This document shows, piece by piece, positions 1-8,923 of a stretch of 64,000 nt of DNA. Source of the DNA: Planctomycetota bacterium (GTDB lineage: Bacteria > Planctomycetota > B15-G4 > JADJEK01). The notes under the pieces were generated by a model, which ran no database searches, was not told the DNA's origin, and worked only from the letters and a program-made list of their open reading frames with translations. Where the stretch lies: contig JADJEK010000013.1 of NCBI GenBank assembly GCA_016709145.1, positions 62,001-126,000 of the forward strand. The letters run 5' to 3'. Position numbers and translations under genes: made by a program. Each line of letters begins with the position of its first letter. Positions within the stretch are counted from its first letter, which is position 1.

Positions 1-356
1 TCGTGTTGGAGTTCCGGCGACGAGGTCGCCTTCTCGCGCACGTCGCGGCGTTTCTCGCTGCGCAACAGTTCCATGGCTCGGTTCCTCGCGACTCGATGCA
101 GCCACGCGACCAGGTGCGCCCGCTCGAGCGAGGGGGATCCACGCACCGGATCCGGGAGCACGGGCGGATGCTGCGCGAGCTTCAGCAAGGTGTCCTGGCA
201 GACGTCCTGCGCGACGCGCGACGACGCCCCCGGACCGAGCAGCGCCGTCACCGCGCGCAAGAGGTTCGCACCATGGCGTGCGACCAGGAGTTCGAACGCG
301 GCGGAGTCGCCGCGGACGTAAGCCGTGAGCAAGGTGCCGTCGCTGGGCTCGTTCAT
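1..356 (-). CDS. ECF-type RNA polymerase sigma factor, partial (C-terminus beyond window)
   Basis: The minus strand is open from an ATG at 356-354 to the left edge, giving the first 118 residues. The start reads MNEPSDGTLLTAYVRGDSAA, followed by an ELLVARHG segment, a QDVCQDTLLKLAQHP segment and VAWLHRVARNRAMELLRSEK. This is sigma-70 region 2: the core-binding helix, then the WLHRVARNRA block of region 2.4 that reads the -10 element. Sigma factors of this type usually have about 180-200 residues, so region 4 lies outside the window. It is transcribed away from the PEP synthase gene. No anti-sigma gene is visible. The subgroup cannot be assigned from region 2 alone, though the sequence resembles the large planctomycete ECF expansions. 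Confidence 0.85.
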   Translation of the reverse strand, partial: MNEPSDGTLLTAYVRGDSAAFELLVARHGANLLRAVTALLGPGASSRVAQDVCQDTLLKLAQHPPVLPDPVRGSPSLERAHLVAWLHRVARNRAMELLRSEKRRDVREKATSSPELQH

Positions 357-609
357 GCGCGTTCCGTGTCCGGGGGTACAACGCTGCCGGACCGGGGGAT
401 CTTGGCGTGGTTTCGGGAATCTTGCGAACGTCGAAGGGCCCTGCGCCGGCCTCGGTCTCGCGGACGGCGTTCGCCCTCGGTGCGGAGGCGGCCCCGGGCC
501 TGGGGACGATCGCGCGACGGGACGGCGTGGCCGCACGACCCTGTTCCCGCGGCATGGCCGGTGCGGCATTCGAACCGGAGTGTGGTCGAACCCACGCAGG
601 AGGCGCTCC
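357..609. other. Divergent intergenic region between sigma factor and ppsA
   Basis: This 253-bp spacer separates the leftward sigma factor from the rightward PEP synthase and must hold promoters for both. I see a possible -10 (TACAAC, 377-382) but no convincing -35 partner, and no riboswitch-like structure. The only clear signal is the AGGAGG ribosome binding site at 598-603 for ppsA. Confidence 0.5.
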
Positions 610-2892
610 ATGTCCGAACTCTGCATGCCGTTCAAGCGCATCGGGAAGGCGGACGTCGCCACGGTCGGCGGCAAGGGCGCGAACCTCGGGGAGCTCGCAC
701 GCGCCGGCCTGCCGGTCCCCGACGGCTTCGTCGTGACCGCGGCGGCGTTCCTCGCGACGTTGGACGCGGCCGGGATCCGCGCGTCGTTGCAGCAGCGCTT
801 CGACGCGTTGAACGCCGAGGACTCCGCGGCGCTCGAAGCGACGGCCCGCGACTCGCGCGCGCTCGTGCTCGCGGCGACGTTGCCGCCGGCGCTGCGCGAT
901 GCCGTGCGCGCCGCGTATCGAACGATCGGCCGAGGGCGCGTCGCGGTGCGCTCGTCGGCGACGGCCGAGGACTCCGCGACCACGTCGTTCGCCGGTATGC
1001 ACGAGACGTTCACGAACGTCCACGGCGACGACGCGCTCGAAGCCGCGATCGTGCGTTGCTTCGCGTCGGCGTACGCGCCGCGCGTGCTCGCGTACCGCAA
1101 GGCCCGCGGTCTGCGCGACGAACCCGTGCTCGCCGTCGTGGTGCAGGTGATGGTCGACTCGGAGCGGGCGGGCGTGATGTTCACCGCCGACCCGGCGAGC
1201 GGCGATCGCACGAAGATCGTCATCGAGGGCGCGTTCGGCCTCGGTGAGGTCGTCGTCGGCGGCTTGGTCGAACCCGATACGTACGTCGTCGCGAAGGACG
1301 GGCCGCGACTCGAGTCGGCGCGCATCGGCGTCAAGCCGTTCCGCATCGAACGCGGTGCGGATGGCGTCGAACGCCGCGTCGAGCACGACGCGGACCGAGC
1401 GCGCGCACGCGTGCTGTCCGATGCCGAGGTCGTCGAGCTCGCGGCGTTCGGGCAACGCATCGAGGCGCACTACGGGTCGCCGCAGGACATCGAGTGGGCG
1501 CGCGCCGGCGACCGCTGGTCGATCCTGCAGACGCGACCGATCACGACGCTGGACGCCGCGAGTCCAGCCGCCGCGCCGCTCGCGACGGGGGACGCGCTCG
1601 TCTGCGGCCTCGGCGCGGCGCCCGGGATCGCGTCGGGCGAGGTCCGCGTGTTGACCACTCCGGCCGACGGCGCGGCGCTCGTCGCCGGCGACGTGCTGGT
1701 CGCCCCGATGACGGCTCCCGATTGGGTGCCGACGTTGCGGCGCGCGGCTGCGGTCGTCACCGACGGCGGCGGCATGACGTGTCACGCGGCGATCGTCAGC
1801 CGCGAACTGCGCATTCCTTGCATCGTCGGCGCGCGCACCGCGACGCGCGTGTTGCGCGACGGCGAACTGGTGACGGTCGACGGGACGAAGGGCCGCGTCA
1901 CCGCCGGCGCCACGGCGCCCGCGCCGTCCGTTCCCGCGATCGCGAAGGCCGCGGCCGCCGCGGCGACGACTTCATCCGTTCGCGAGTCGTTGGCCACGCG
2001 CATCTACGTCAACCTCGCGATGAGCGACCAAGCCGAGCGCGCCGCGGCCGAGGACGTCGACGGAGTCGGCTTGCTGCGCGCCGAGTTCATGCTGCTGGAC
2101 GCGCTGAACGGCCAGCATCCGAAGCAACTCGTCGCGTCCGGCGGCGCCCGCGAGTTCGTCGCGAAGATGACCGCCGAGTTGCTGCGCATCACGCGCGCGT
2201 TCCTGCCGCGGCCGGTGGTCTATCGGACCTACGACTTCCGCACCAACGAGTTCCGCGGCCTGAAGGGCGGCGACGCGTTCGAGCCGCAGGAAGAGAACCC
2301 GATGATCGGCTACCGCGGTTGCTTCCGCTACGTGAAGGATCCCGAGCTGTTCGACCTCGAACTCGAGACGCTCGCGCGCGTGCGGCAGGAGACGCCGAAC
2401 TTGCACGTGATGATCCCGTTCGTGCGGACGAAGTGGGAGCTCGCGCGCTGCATCGAGCGCATCGACGCCAGTCCGCTGAAGGGCGACCGCTCGTTGTTGC
2501 GTTGGGTGATGGCGGAAGTGCCGTCGGCCGCGTATTGGATTCCCGAGTACGCGAAGCTCGGGATCGACGGCGTGTCGATCGGCAGCAACGATCTCACGCA
2601 ACTGATGCTCGGCGTCGACCGCGACTCCGCGATCTGCGCTGAGTTGTTCGACGAATCCGACGGCGCCGTGCTCGATGCGATCGGTCGGATCCTCGCGGCG
2701 TGCAAGACCGCGGGGATCACGTCGTCGTTGTGCGGTCAGGCGCCGTCGAATCGTCCGGCATTCGCGGAGACCTTGGTCCGGATGGGTATCGACTCGATCT
2801 CGGTCAACGTCGATGCGGTCGCCGCGGCGCGACGAGCCGTCGGCGCGGCCGAACGACGCGTCGTGCTCGAAGCTGCACGGAGGAACGCATGA
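610..2892 (+). CDS. ppsA: Phosphoenolpyruvate synthase
   Basis: Converts pyruvate, ATP and water to PEP, AMP and phosphate, the entry step of gluconeogenesis from pyruvate. The product has 760 residues, close to the 790 or so usual for the family. Three family modules are visible: an N-terminal ATP-grasp-like PEP synthase domain (GGKGANLGEL near residue 17, RSSATAEDS near 117), the swivelling phosphohistidine domain with GGGMTCHAAI (catalytic His about 392), and a C-terminal PEP/pyruvate TIM barrel ending in SLCGQAPSN (catalytic Cys about 708). The ATG at 610 was chosen because AGGAGG (598-603) sits six bases upstream; the frame stays open further left but with poor coding character. The stop overlaps the next start as ATGA, so the gene is coupled to the formate dehydrogenase genes. 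Confidence 0.93.
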   Translation: MSELCMPFKRIGKADVATVGGKGANLGELARAGLPVPDGFVVTAAAFLATLDAAGIRASLQQRFDALNAEDSAALEATARDSRALVLAATLPPALRDAVRAAYRTIGRGRVAVRSSATAEDSATTSFAGMHETFTNVHGDDALEAAIVRCFASAYAPRVLAYRKARGLRDEPVLAVVVQVMVDSERAGVMFTADPASGDRTKIVIEGAFGLGEVVVGGLVEPDTYVVAKDGPRLESARIGVKPFRIERGADGVERRVEHDADRARARVLSDAEVVELAAFGQRIEAHYGSPQDIEWARAGDRWSILQTRPITTLDAASPAAAPLATGDALVCGLGAAPGIASGEVRVLTTPADGAALVAGDVLVAPMTAPDWVPTLRRAAAVVTDGGGMTCHAAIVSRELRIPCIVGARTATRVLRDGELVTVDGTKGRVTAGATAPAPSVPAIAKAAAAAATTSSVRESLATRIYVNLAMSDQAERAAAEDVDGVGLLRAEFMLLDALNGQHPKQLVASGGAREFVAKMTAELLRITRAFLPRPVVYRTYDFRTNEFRGLKGGDAFEPQEENPMIGYRGCFRYVKDPELFDLELETLARVRQETPNLHVMIPFVRTKWELARCIERIDASPLKGDRSLLRWVMAEVPSAAYWIPEYAKLGIDGVSIGSNDLTQLMLGVDRDSAICAELFDESDGAVLDAIGRILAACKTAGITSSLCGQAPSNRPAFAETLVRMGIDSISVNVDAVAAARRAVGAAERRVVLEAARRNA

Positions 2893-4304
2893 ACCCCCTC
2901 GAATGGGCGCGCCGGCGCAAAGGCGGAGACGGATTCGAGCGGCCGCTCGATGCCTTGCGCGGCACCAACGTGGCCGATGCGCAGGCGCGCAGCGGTTTGT
3001 CGCCCGCATGGCAGGACGGCATTCGGTCGTTCTACGACCATCTCGGCGACGACGGCGAGGCGATGCTGTGCACGGGCACGGCCTGCGCGTTCGCCGGCCC
3101 GTGTGCCGCGGTCCGCAGTGGATCGCGCCCGGTCGCATGTCTCGGACGGTGCTACGAAGCGCCGTACGACCCCGCCAAAGCGGCCACGCGCATCCCGCAT
3201 CGCGCGCTCGTGCACACGCCGGTCGTGCTGCGCGGTCTGCTCGCACCGGGCGATCCGCTGCAGGAGTACGACCTGCCCGACGGCACGACGATCCTCGAGG
3301 TGGTGACGAAGTCGGGCCTGCGCGGCCGCGGCGGCGCCGCGTATCCGACCGGAGCGAAGTGGCGGACGGCGCAGCAGACGGCGGCGCCCGAGCGCTACGT
3401 CGTCGCGAACGGCGATGAAGGCGATCCCGGAGCGTTCGTCGATCGCCTGCTGCTCGAGGAATCACCGCACGCGGTATTGGCCGGCATGCTCGCGTGCGCG
3501 CGCGCGATCGGCGCCGGCCGTGGCATCGTCTACGTGCGGTCGGAGTATCCGCTCGCGGTCGAGCGCATGAACGGCGCGATCGCGCAGGCGAAGCGAGCGG
3601 GCAAACTCGACGGCTTCCACGTCGAGGTCTTGCGCGGCGCGGGCTCGTACGTCGCCGGCGAGGAGACCGCGCTGCTGCGCTCGATCGAGGGCTTGCGCGC
3701 CGAGCCACAGCCGAAACCGCCGTATCCCGCGGAGCGCGGCCTGCACGGCTTGCCGACGATCGTGCAGAACGTCGAGACACTCGCGGTCGTGCCGTGGGTC
3801 GTCGCGCGCGGCGCGCACGCGAACACCAAGGCGATCTGTCTGTCCGGTGCGATCGCGCGACCCGGCGTGGTCGAGATCGCGCTCGGCACGCCGCTGCGCG
3901 AGGTCTTGGCTCGCGGTGGCGGCGGCGAACCGTCCGGTCGGCGTTGGAAGATGGCGCTGGTCGGCGGGCCGATGGGCTGCGTGCTGCGCGCCGACGAGTT
4001 CGACACGCCGCTCGCGTACGACACGCTTCCGGGTCTCGGCCACGGCGGCATCGTGTTGCTCGATGCGCGCGTGCATGCGCGCTCGCTCGCGGAGCACCTG
4101 TTCGCGTTCGCGGCGCGCGAATCGTGCGGCGCGTGCGCGCCGTGTCGCATCGGCACCGCGCAATTGCCGAGTCGCCGCACGCCGGCCGACTTCGAGCGAC
4201 TGCTGCGCACGATCGAGTGGGGCAGCTTGTGTGGCTTCGGGCAGGGCGTGCCGCGACCACTGCGCGACCTCGTGCGTCTGTTCCCCGAGGAGATGTTCGC
4301 GTGA
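2889..4304 (+). CDS. NAD-dependent formate dehydrogenase beta subunit (NuoE/NuoF-type fusion)
   Basis: Diaphorase subunit that passes electrons from formate oxidation to NAD+ through FMN and iron-sulfur clusters. The 471-residue product begins with a thioredoxin-like [2Fe-2S] domain whose four Cys ligands are present (about 61, 66, 84 and 88), corresponding to the separate gamma subunit (FdsG/NuoE) of other enzymes. A NuoF-type domain follows, with the NADH/FMN-binding GRGGAAYPTG and NGDEGDPGAF and the SLBB region. A [4Fe-4S] site closes the chain (CGACAPC from 413, last Cys about 448). It overlaps ppsA by ATGA and the alpha-subunit gene by GTGA. A hydrogenase diaphorase was considered, but the partner gene makes formate dehydrogenase more likely. 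Confidence 0.88.
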   Translation: MNPLEWARRRKGGDGFERPLDALRGTNVADAQARSGLSPAWQDGIRSFYDHLGDDGEAMLCTGTACAFAGPCAAVRSGSRPVACLGRCYEAPYDPAKAATRIPHRALVHTPVVLRGLLAPGDPLQEYDLPDGTTILEVVTKSGLRGRGGAAYPTGAKWRTAQQTAAPERYVVANGDEGDPGAFVDRLLLEESPHAVLAGMLACARAIGAGRGIVYVRSEYPLAVERMNGAIAQAKRAGKLDGFHVEVLRGAGSYVAGEETALLRSIEGLRAEPQPKPPYPAERGLHGLPTIVQNVETLAVVPWVVARGAHANTKAICLSGAIARPGVVEIALGTPLREVLARGGGGEPSGRRWKMALVGGPMGCVLRADEFDTPLAYDTLPGLGHGGIVLLDARVHARSLAEHLFAFAARESCGACAPCRIGTAQLPSRRTPADFERLLRTIEWGSLCGFGQGVPRPLRDLVRLFPEEMFA

Positions 4305-6922
4305 ACCTGCACCTGAACGGTCACGAGGTCGAGTCGAGCGGTTCGGTGCTCGACGTCTGCTCGAAAGCCGGAGTCGCCGTGCCGACGCTGTGCTTCGACG
4401 CTCGGACGTCGGTCGGCGGGCATTGCCGCGCGTGCATGGTGCAAGTCGACGGCCGCATGGTCGCAGCCTGCTCCACGCCTGCACGCGCGGGGACGCGCAT
4501 CGAGACGGACACCGAAGAGCTGCGGCAGTACCGCCGCGATCTGGCCGAGCTCGTGGCCTCGGAGGCCGACGCGGTCGGTCGTGCGGGCGAACTCCTGGCG
4601 CAATGCGGCGCCGACGGCACGCGGTATCCGAAACTCGATCGCAGCGGGACGACCGACGCGTCGCATCCGTACTTGCGCATCGATCTGTCGCGTTGCGTGC
4701 ATTGCCGGCTCTGCGTGCGCGCCTGCGCCGAACTCGCCGGGCAGTACGTGTTCGCGATGACCGGCCGCGGCGCGGACAGCGCGATCGGTTGGGGAGGATC
4801 CGCGTTCGCCGCGACCGAATGTGTGTCGTGCGGCGCGTGCGCGTCCGCGTGCCCGAGCGGCGCGATCACGGACGTGGATCGCCTGGCGCCGAAGACGCCG
4901 GACGAGCGCGTCGTCACCACGACGTGCGGCTACTGCGGCGTCGGTTGCGGACTCGACGTGCGCGTCGACCACGAGACGATCCGCGCGATCGACGGCGCGG
5001 CCGGCGAACCGAACCACGGCCATCTCTGCGTGAAGGGCCGCTACGCGCACACGTTCGTGCGGCATCCGGATCGACTGACGACGCCGCTCGTGCGCGACGG
5101 CGATCGCTTGGTGCCGGCGTCGTGGGACGAGGCGTACGCCCGCATCGCGCGCGAGTTCGCGCGCCTTCGCGGCCACGTCGCGGTGTTGTCGTCGGCGCGG
5201 TGCACGAACGAGGAGAACTACCTGGCGCAGAAGTGGGCACGCACGGCGCTCGCGACGAACGACGTCGATTGCTGTGCGCGCGTCTGTCACGCGCCGAGCG
5301 CCGCCGGCCTGCGCGGCATGCTCGGCGCCGGCGCAGCGACCAACTCGTACGCCGACGTCGACCGTGCGGATCTGCTGTTCGTGGTCGGCTCGAACACCAC
5401 GGCGAGTCATCCGGTCGTCGGCCAGCGCGTCTTGCGCGCGGTGATGGAGCGACGCGCGCGGCTCGTCGTCATCGACCCGCGTCGCACCGAACTCGCCGCG
5501 GCCGCCGACGTGCATCTGGCGCTGCGACCGGGTACCAACGTGCCGCTGCTGCAGTCGATCGCCCACGTGATCGTGGCCGAAGAACTCGTCGACACCGACT
5601 TCGTCGCGGCCCGTACCGAGGGCTTCGACGAATTGCGTGATGCGTTGCGCGCGTGGTCGCCCGAAGCGACGGAGAGCGTGACCGGCGTCGATGCCCGACT
5701 CGTGCGTCGCGCCGCGCGCTCGTACGCGACCGCCGCGGCGCCCATGCAGATGCATGGCCTCGGCGTCACCGAGCACCATCAGGGCACGGAGACCGTGCGC
5801 CTGCTGTGCAACCTCGCGTTGCTCGTCGGCGCGATCGGTCACGAAGGCGTCGGCGTGAATCCGCTGCGCGGCCAGAACAACGTCCAAGGCGCGGCCGACA
5901 TGGGCTGCCAGCCCGATCTGCTCACGGGCTACGCTCCGGTCGCGGACGAGCGCGTGCGCGAGCGCATCGCCGCGGTGTGGGGGAGTCCGCTGCCGGGAAC
6001 CGCCGGCCGCACGCTGCCGCGCATCTACGACGCGATCGAACACGGCGACGTCCGCGGCCTGTTCATCCTCGGTGAGGACGTCGTGCAGACCGACCCCGAG
6101 GCCGATCGCGTGCGCGAGCGGCTGTCCGAGCTCGAATGCTTCGTCGTCTGCGAGATCTTTCGTTCGGCGACGTCCGAACTCGCGCACGTCGTGCTGCCCG
6201 GTGCGAGTTTCCTCGAGAAGGACGGCACGTTCACGAACGGGGAACGCCGCGTGCGGCGAGTCCGCCAGGTGTTGCCGCCACCCGGGGACGCGCGGCCGGA
6301 CTGGCGCATCCTGCTCGAACTGATGGCGGCGACCGGCGCGCCGCAGCCGTTCACGTCGCCCGAATCGATCTGGGACGAAGTGCGTCGCGTCGCGCCCGCG
6401 TTCGATCGAGCGAGCTACGCCGCGATCGACGCCGCAGGCTTGCAGTGGCCGGTCACGGCCAGCGCACCGCATGGATCCGCGCTGCTGCATCGCTCGACGT
6501 TCGCGACCGCCGGCGAAGGCAAGGCGCGCTTCGCGATCGTCGAGTTCGTGCCGTCGCCGAACGTCGTCACTCGCGAGACGCCGCTCACGCTCGTGACGGG
6601 CCGCGTGCTCGAGCACTACAACTCGGGCTCGATGACGCGGCGCACGCGCAACGCGGAATTGGTCGAGGCCGACTTGCTCGAGATCCACCCCGACGACGCG
6701 CGCCCGCGCGGCATCGTCGAGGGCGCCGCGGTCCGCGTGACCAGTGCCTCCGGCGCGGGGCACTTCGTCGCGCGCGTGACGAGCGACGTGCAGCCCGGCG
6801 TCGTATTCGCGTCGTTCCACTTCCTCGAGAGCGCGACGAACGAGCTCACCAGCGGCGTGGTCGATCGCGTCACCGATTGCCCGGAGTACAAGGTCACACC
6901 GGTGCAAGTCGCGCGCGCGTGA
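4301..6922 (+). CDS. Formate dehydrogenase alpha (molybdopterin) subunit
   Basis: Catalytic subunit oxidising formate to CO2 at a Mo- or W-bis-pyranopterin site. The 873-residue protein has an N-terminal [2Fe-2S] ferredoxin domain (Cys in TLCFD, HCRACM and AACST) and two [4Fe-4S] ferredoxin motifs (CVHCRLCVRAC and CVSCGACASACP). The Mo domain follows, with its own cluster (CGYCGVGCG), the active-site RVCHAPSAAGL and NPLRGQNNVQGA. The metal ligand is Cys (about 329), not selenocysteine. The His/Cys-rich cluster often found between the first two cluster domains appears absent. The GTG start at 4301 overlaps the upstream stop (GTGA) and is the only start that begins exactly at the ferredoxin domain. 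No accessory fdhD gene is nearby. Confidence 0.92.
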   Translation: MNLHLNGHEVESSGSVLDVCSKAGVAVPTLCFDARTSVGGHCRACMVQVDGRMVAACSTPARAGTRIETDTEELRQYRRDLAELVASEADAVGRAGELLAQCGADGTRYPKLDRSGTTDASHPYLRIDLSRCVHCRLCVRACAELAGQYVFAMTGRGADSAIGWGGSAFAATECVSCGACASACPSGAITDVDRLAPKTPDERVVTTTCGYCGVGCGLDVRVDHETIRAIDGAAGEPNHGHLCVKGRYAHTFVRHPDRLTTPLVRDGDRLVPASWDEAYARIAREFARLRGHVAVLSSARCTNEENYLAQKWARTALATNDVDCCARVCHAPSAAGLRGMLGAGAATNSYADVDRADLLFVVGSNTTASHPVVGQRVLRAVMERRARLVVIDPRRTELAAAADVHLALRPGTNVPLLQSIAHVIVAEELVDTDFVAARTEGFDELRDALRAWSPEATESVTGVDARLVRRAARSYATAAAPMQMHGLGVTEHHQGTETVRLLCNLALLVGAIGHEGVGVNPLRGQNNVQGAADMGCQPDLLTGYAPVADERVRERIAAVWGSPLPGTAGRTLPRIYDAIEHGDVRGLFILGEDVVQTDPEADRVRERLSELECFVVCEIFRSATSELAHVVLPGASFLEKDGTFTNGERRVRRVRQVLPPPGDARPDWRILLELMAATGAPQPFTSPESIWDEVRRVAPAFDRASYAAIDAAGLQWPVTASAPHGSALLHRSTFATAGEGKARFAIVEFVPSPNVVTRETPLTLVTGRVLEHYNSGSMTRRTRNAELVEADLLEIHPDDARPRGIVEGAAVRVTSASGAGHFVARVTSDVQPGVVFASFHFLESATNELTSGVVDRVTDCPEYKVTPVQVARA

Positions 6923-6937
6923 CCTCGCGCGGTCGAT

Positions 6938-8209
6938 TCAAGGTTGCAGCAACTCGGTGCGGAATTCGGGATGCGCGATCGACGCCAGCCGTTCGCGTCG
7001 TTCGCGCAGCGTCGCCCCGTGCAAGTTGACGGCGCCGTACTCGGTGACGACCCAATGCACGTGGCCGCGCGTGGTGACCACGCCCGAGCCCGGCGCGAGT
7101 TCGCGCACGATGCGCGAGATCGTGCCGTCCTTCGCCGTCGACGGCAGCGCCAGGATCGGCTTGCCGCCGCGCGACAGCGCCGCGCCGCGCAGGAAGTCGA
7201 GCTGGCCGCCGATACCGGAGTAGATGCGCGAGCCGATCGAGTCGGCGCAGACTTGGCCGGTGACGTCGATCGCGAGCGCGGAGTTGATCGCGGTGACGGC
7301 GTCGTTCTTGCGGATGTGCGCCGGGTCGTTGGTGAGGTCGCACGGCAGGAACTCGACCTGCGGGTTGTCGTCGACGAAGTCGAACACGCGCCGCGAACCA
7401 TGCACGAAGCTCGTGACGCTGCGGCCGACGTAGGTCTTCTTGCGCCGATTGGTGATGACGCCGTGTTCGACCAGTTCCACCACGCCGTCCGAGAACATCT
7501 CGGTGTGCAGCCCGAGGTCGAGCTTGTCGTGGAGCCGCGCGAGCACCGCGTCGGGGATCGCGCCGATGCCGAGCTGCAGCGTCGCGCCGTGGTCGATGAG
7601 CGCGGCGACGTGCTCGCCGATCGCCGCGGTGACGGGCGTCTGCGCATCGGGCTCGTGTTCGGCCAACGGACGATCCGTGACGCAGAACGCGTCGATGCGC
7701 TCGAACGGCACGATCGTGTCGCCATGCGTGCGCGGCATGCGTGCGTTGATCTCGGCGAGGATCAAGCGCGCCGTCGATGTCGCGGCACGCGCCGCGTCGA
7801 CCGACGTGCCGAGCGAGCAATTGCCGTGCGCGTCGGGCGGCGAGACTTGCACGAGCGCGGCGTCGAGTCGGACTTGGCCCGACGTGAACAACGCCGGGAT
7901 GTCGGACAGGAAGATCGGCACGAAGTCCGCGCGCCCCTCGGCGATCGCGTCGCGCAGCGCCGGCGACGTGAACAACGACACGGAGTGGATGCGATCGGCG
8001 TACTGCGGCGCGGCGAACGCGATCGGTCCGCCGAGGTGCAGATGCCAAAGCTCGACGCGGTCGAGATCGGAGCGCGCGACCAGCGCGTCGATCAGCGGCG
8101 TCGGCGTCGCGCACGCGCCGTGCACGAACGCGGTCGCTCGCGCGGGGAGCCGACGGACGACCTCGCTCGCATCGACGGCGCGTGCGCGCCACGCGTCGGT
8201 CGAGTTCAT
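6938..8209 (-). CDS. Acetyl-CoA hydrolase/transferase family protein (class I CoA transferase)
   Basis: A 423-residue member of the acetyl-CoA hydrolase/4-hydroxybutyrate CoA-transferase family, which moves CoA between carboxylic acids through a glutamyl-CoA intermediate. Visible family features are the N-terminal HLHLGGP segment, VQVSPPDAHGNCSLG, the oxyanion-loop LGIGAIPDAV, and HTEMFSDGVVEL carrying the probable catalytic Glu. The C-terminal domain has RIYSGIGGQLDF and VTEYGAVNL. The true substrate cannot be read from sequence; acetate, succinate, propionate or 4-hydroxybutyrate are all possible. The ATG (8209) overlaps the stop of the upstream membrane-protein gene (ATGA). It converges on the formate dehydrogenase operon with only 15 bp between stops. 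Confidence 0.88.
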   Translation of the reverse strand: MNSTDAWRARAVDASEVVRRLPARATAFVHGACATPTPLIDALVARSDLDRVELWHLHLGGPIAFAAPQYADRIHSVSLFTSPALRDAIAEGRADFVPIFLSDIPALFTSGQVRLDAALVQVSPPDAHGNCSLGTSVDAARAATSTARLILAEINARMPRTHGDTIVPFERIDAFCVTDRPLAEHEPDAQTPVTAAIGEHVAALIDHGATLQLGIGAIPDAVLARLHDKLDLGLHTEMFSDGVVELVEHGVITNRRKKTYVGRSVTSFVHGSRRVFDFVDDNPQVEFLPCDLTNDPAHIRKNDAVTAINSALAIDVTGQVCADSIGSRIYSGIGGQLDFLRGAALSRGGKPILALPSTAKDGTISRIVRELAPGSGVVTTRGHVHWVVTEYGAVNLHGATLRERRERLASIAHPEFRTELLQP

Positions 8210-8916
8210 CGCGCGACTCGCGCGTAGCGCTTCATGGCCCACAGCATCGCCGGCACGCCGATCGTGGCGGGGATCAGCCAGACGACGACGCCGGCTTCGC
8301 CGTGGAAGAACTCCGGAGCGAGTCGATTGGCGAGCACGATCGCGAGCGCGGAGTACGCGCCGATCCCTGACGCGATCATGCCGAGGATGTGGCCGTTCCA
8401 CCGCGCCGTGCGATCGCGTTCGAGCGTGCGAGCCACCTTGATCGAACACGCGCCGAGCACCGCGCCGGCCGCGCCGACCGCGATCATCGGCGTCGCCGCG
8501 TGGCGGAACCCGAGTACGACCAAAGCGATGCCGCCGATCAACACGAGTCCGTGGAACGCCGTCTGCGCCAGCACGGCGCGCGCCCGGTGCTTCAGCGCCT
8601 GCAGTCCCGTGATCGCGGCCGAGAACGTCGCGAACGCGACGTAGCCGAGGAACCACTGGAACGCGCGATAGAGCGCGGAGTCGCCCGCGTAGTGGTCGAG
8701 CGGCATGCGTGCGGTGGTCGGCCGCGCCTCTGCGCCGTCGCGCGTCAGGATCAACAACGTGATCGCCGTGGTCGACGTCACGAACAGCAGGAGCACGTAG
8801 ACGAGGCCGAGCTTCTTGTGCGCGCGGCCGCCCTTGTCGACGACGATCGGCAACCAGAAGCACAACGCGGAGAGGACGGCGACGAGGATGTGGATCTTGA
8901 GGACGAGGCTGAACAT
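8206..8916 (-). CDS. DUF2306-like integral membrane protein
   Basis: A 236-residue membrane protein with about seven hydrophobic helices. It opens with a helix containing HILVAVLSALCFWLP, followed by a basic GGRAHKKLG loop and further helices near 40-58, 85-108, 118-140, 142-160, 172-195 and 205-225. The HILVA, GGRAHKKLG and WNGHI positions resemble DUF2306/DUF420-type four-to-seven helix proteins, some thought to bind haem. That resemblance is from memory and unverified. It lies between the esterase gene (7 bp gap) and the CoA transferase (ATGA overlap), so the three are probably one transcript. No function can be assigned. Confidence 0.7.
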   Translation of the reverse strand: MFSLVLKIHILVAVLSALCFWLPIVVDKGGRAHKKLGLVYVLLLFVTSTTAITLLILTRDGAEARPTTARMPLDHYAGDSALYRAFQWFLGYVAFATFSAAITGLQALKHRARAVLAQTAFHGLVLIGGIALVVLGFRHAATPMIAVGAAGAVLGACSIKVARTLERDRTARWNGHILGMIASGIGAYSALAIVLANRLAPEFFHGEAGVVVWLIPATIGVPAMLWAMKRYARVAR

Positions 8917-8923
8917 GGCGCGA

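Noticed and set aside
5275..5300. Possible selenocysteine at the formate dehydrogenase active site
   Set aside because: The codon in the RVCHAPSAAGL motif is TGT (Cys), and no in-frame TGA interrupts the gene.
3530..6907. Very long open frame (over 1100 codons) antisense to the formate dehydrogenase genes
   Set aside because: Its product is Arg/His/Ala-rich with no recognisable domain, and it mirrors the strongly G/C-biased codons of a certain gene. This is the usual artefact in high-GC DNA.
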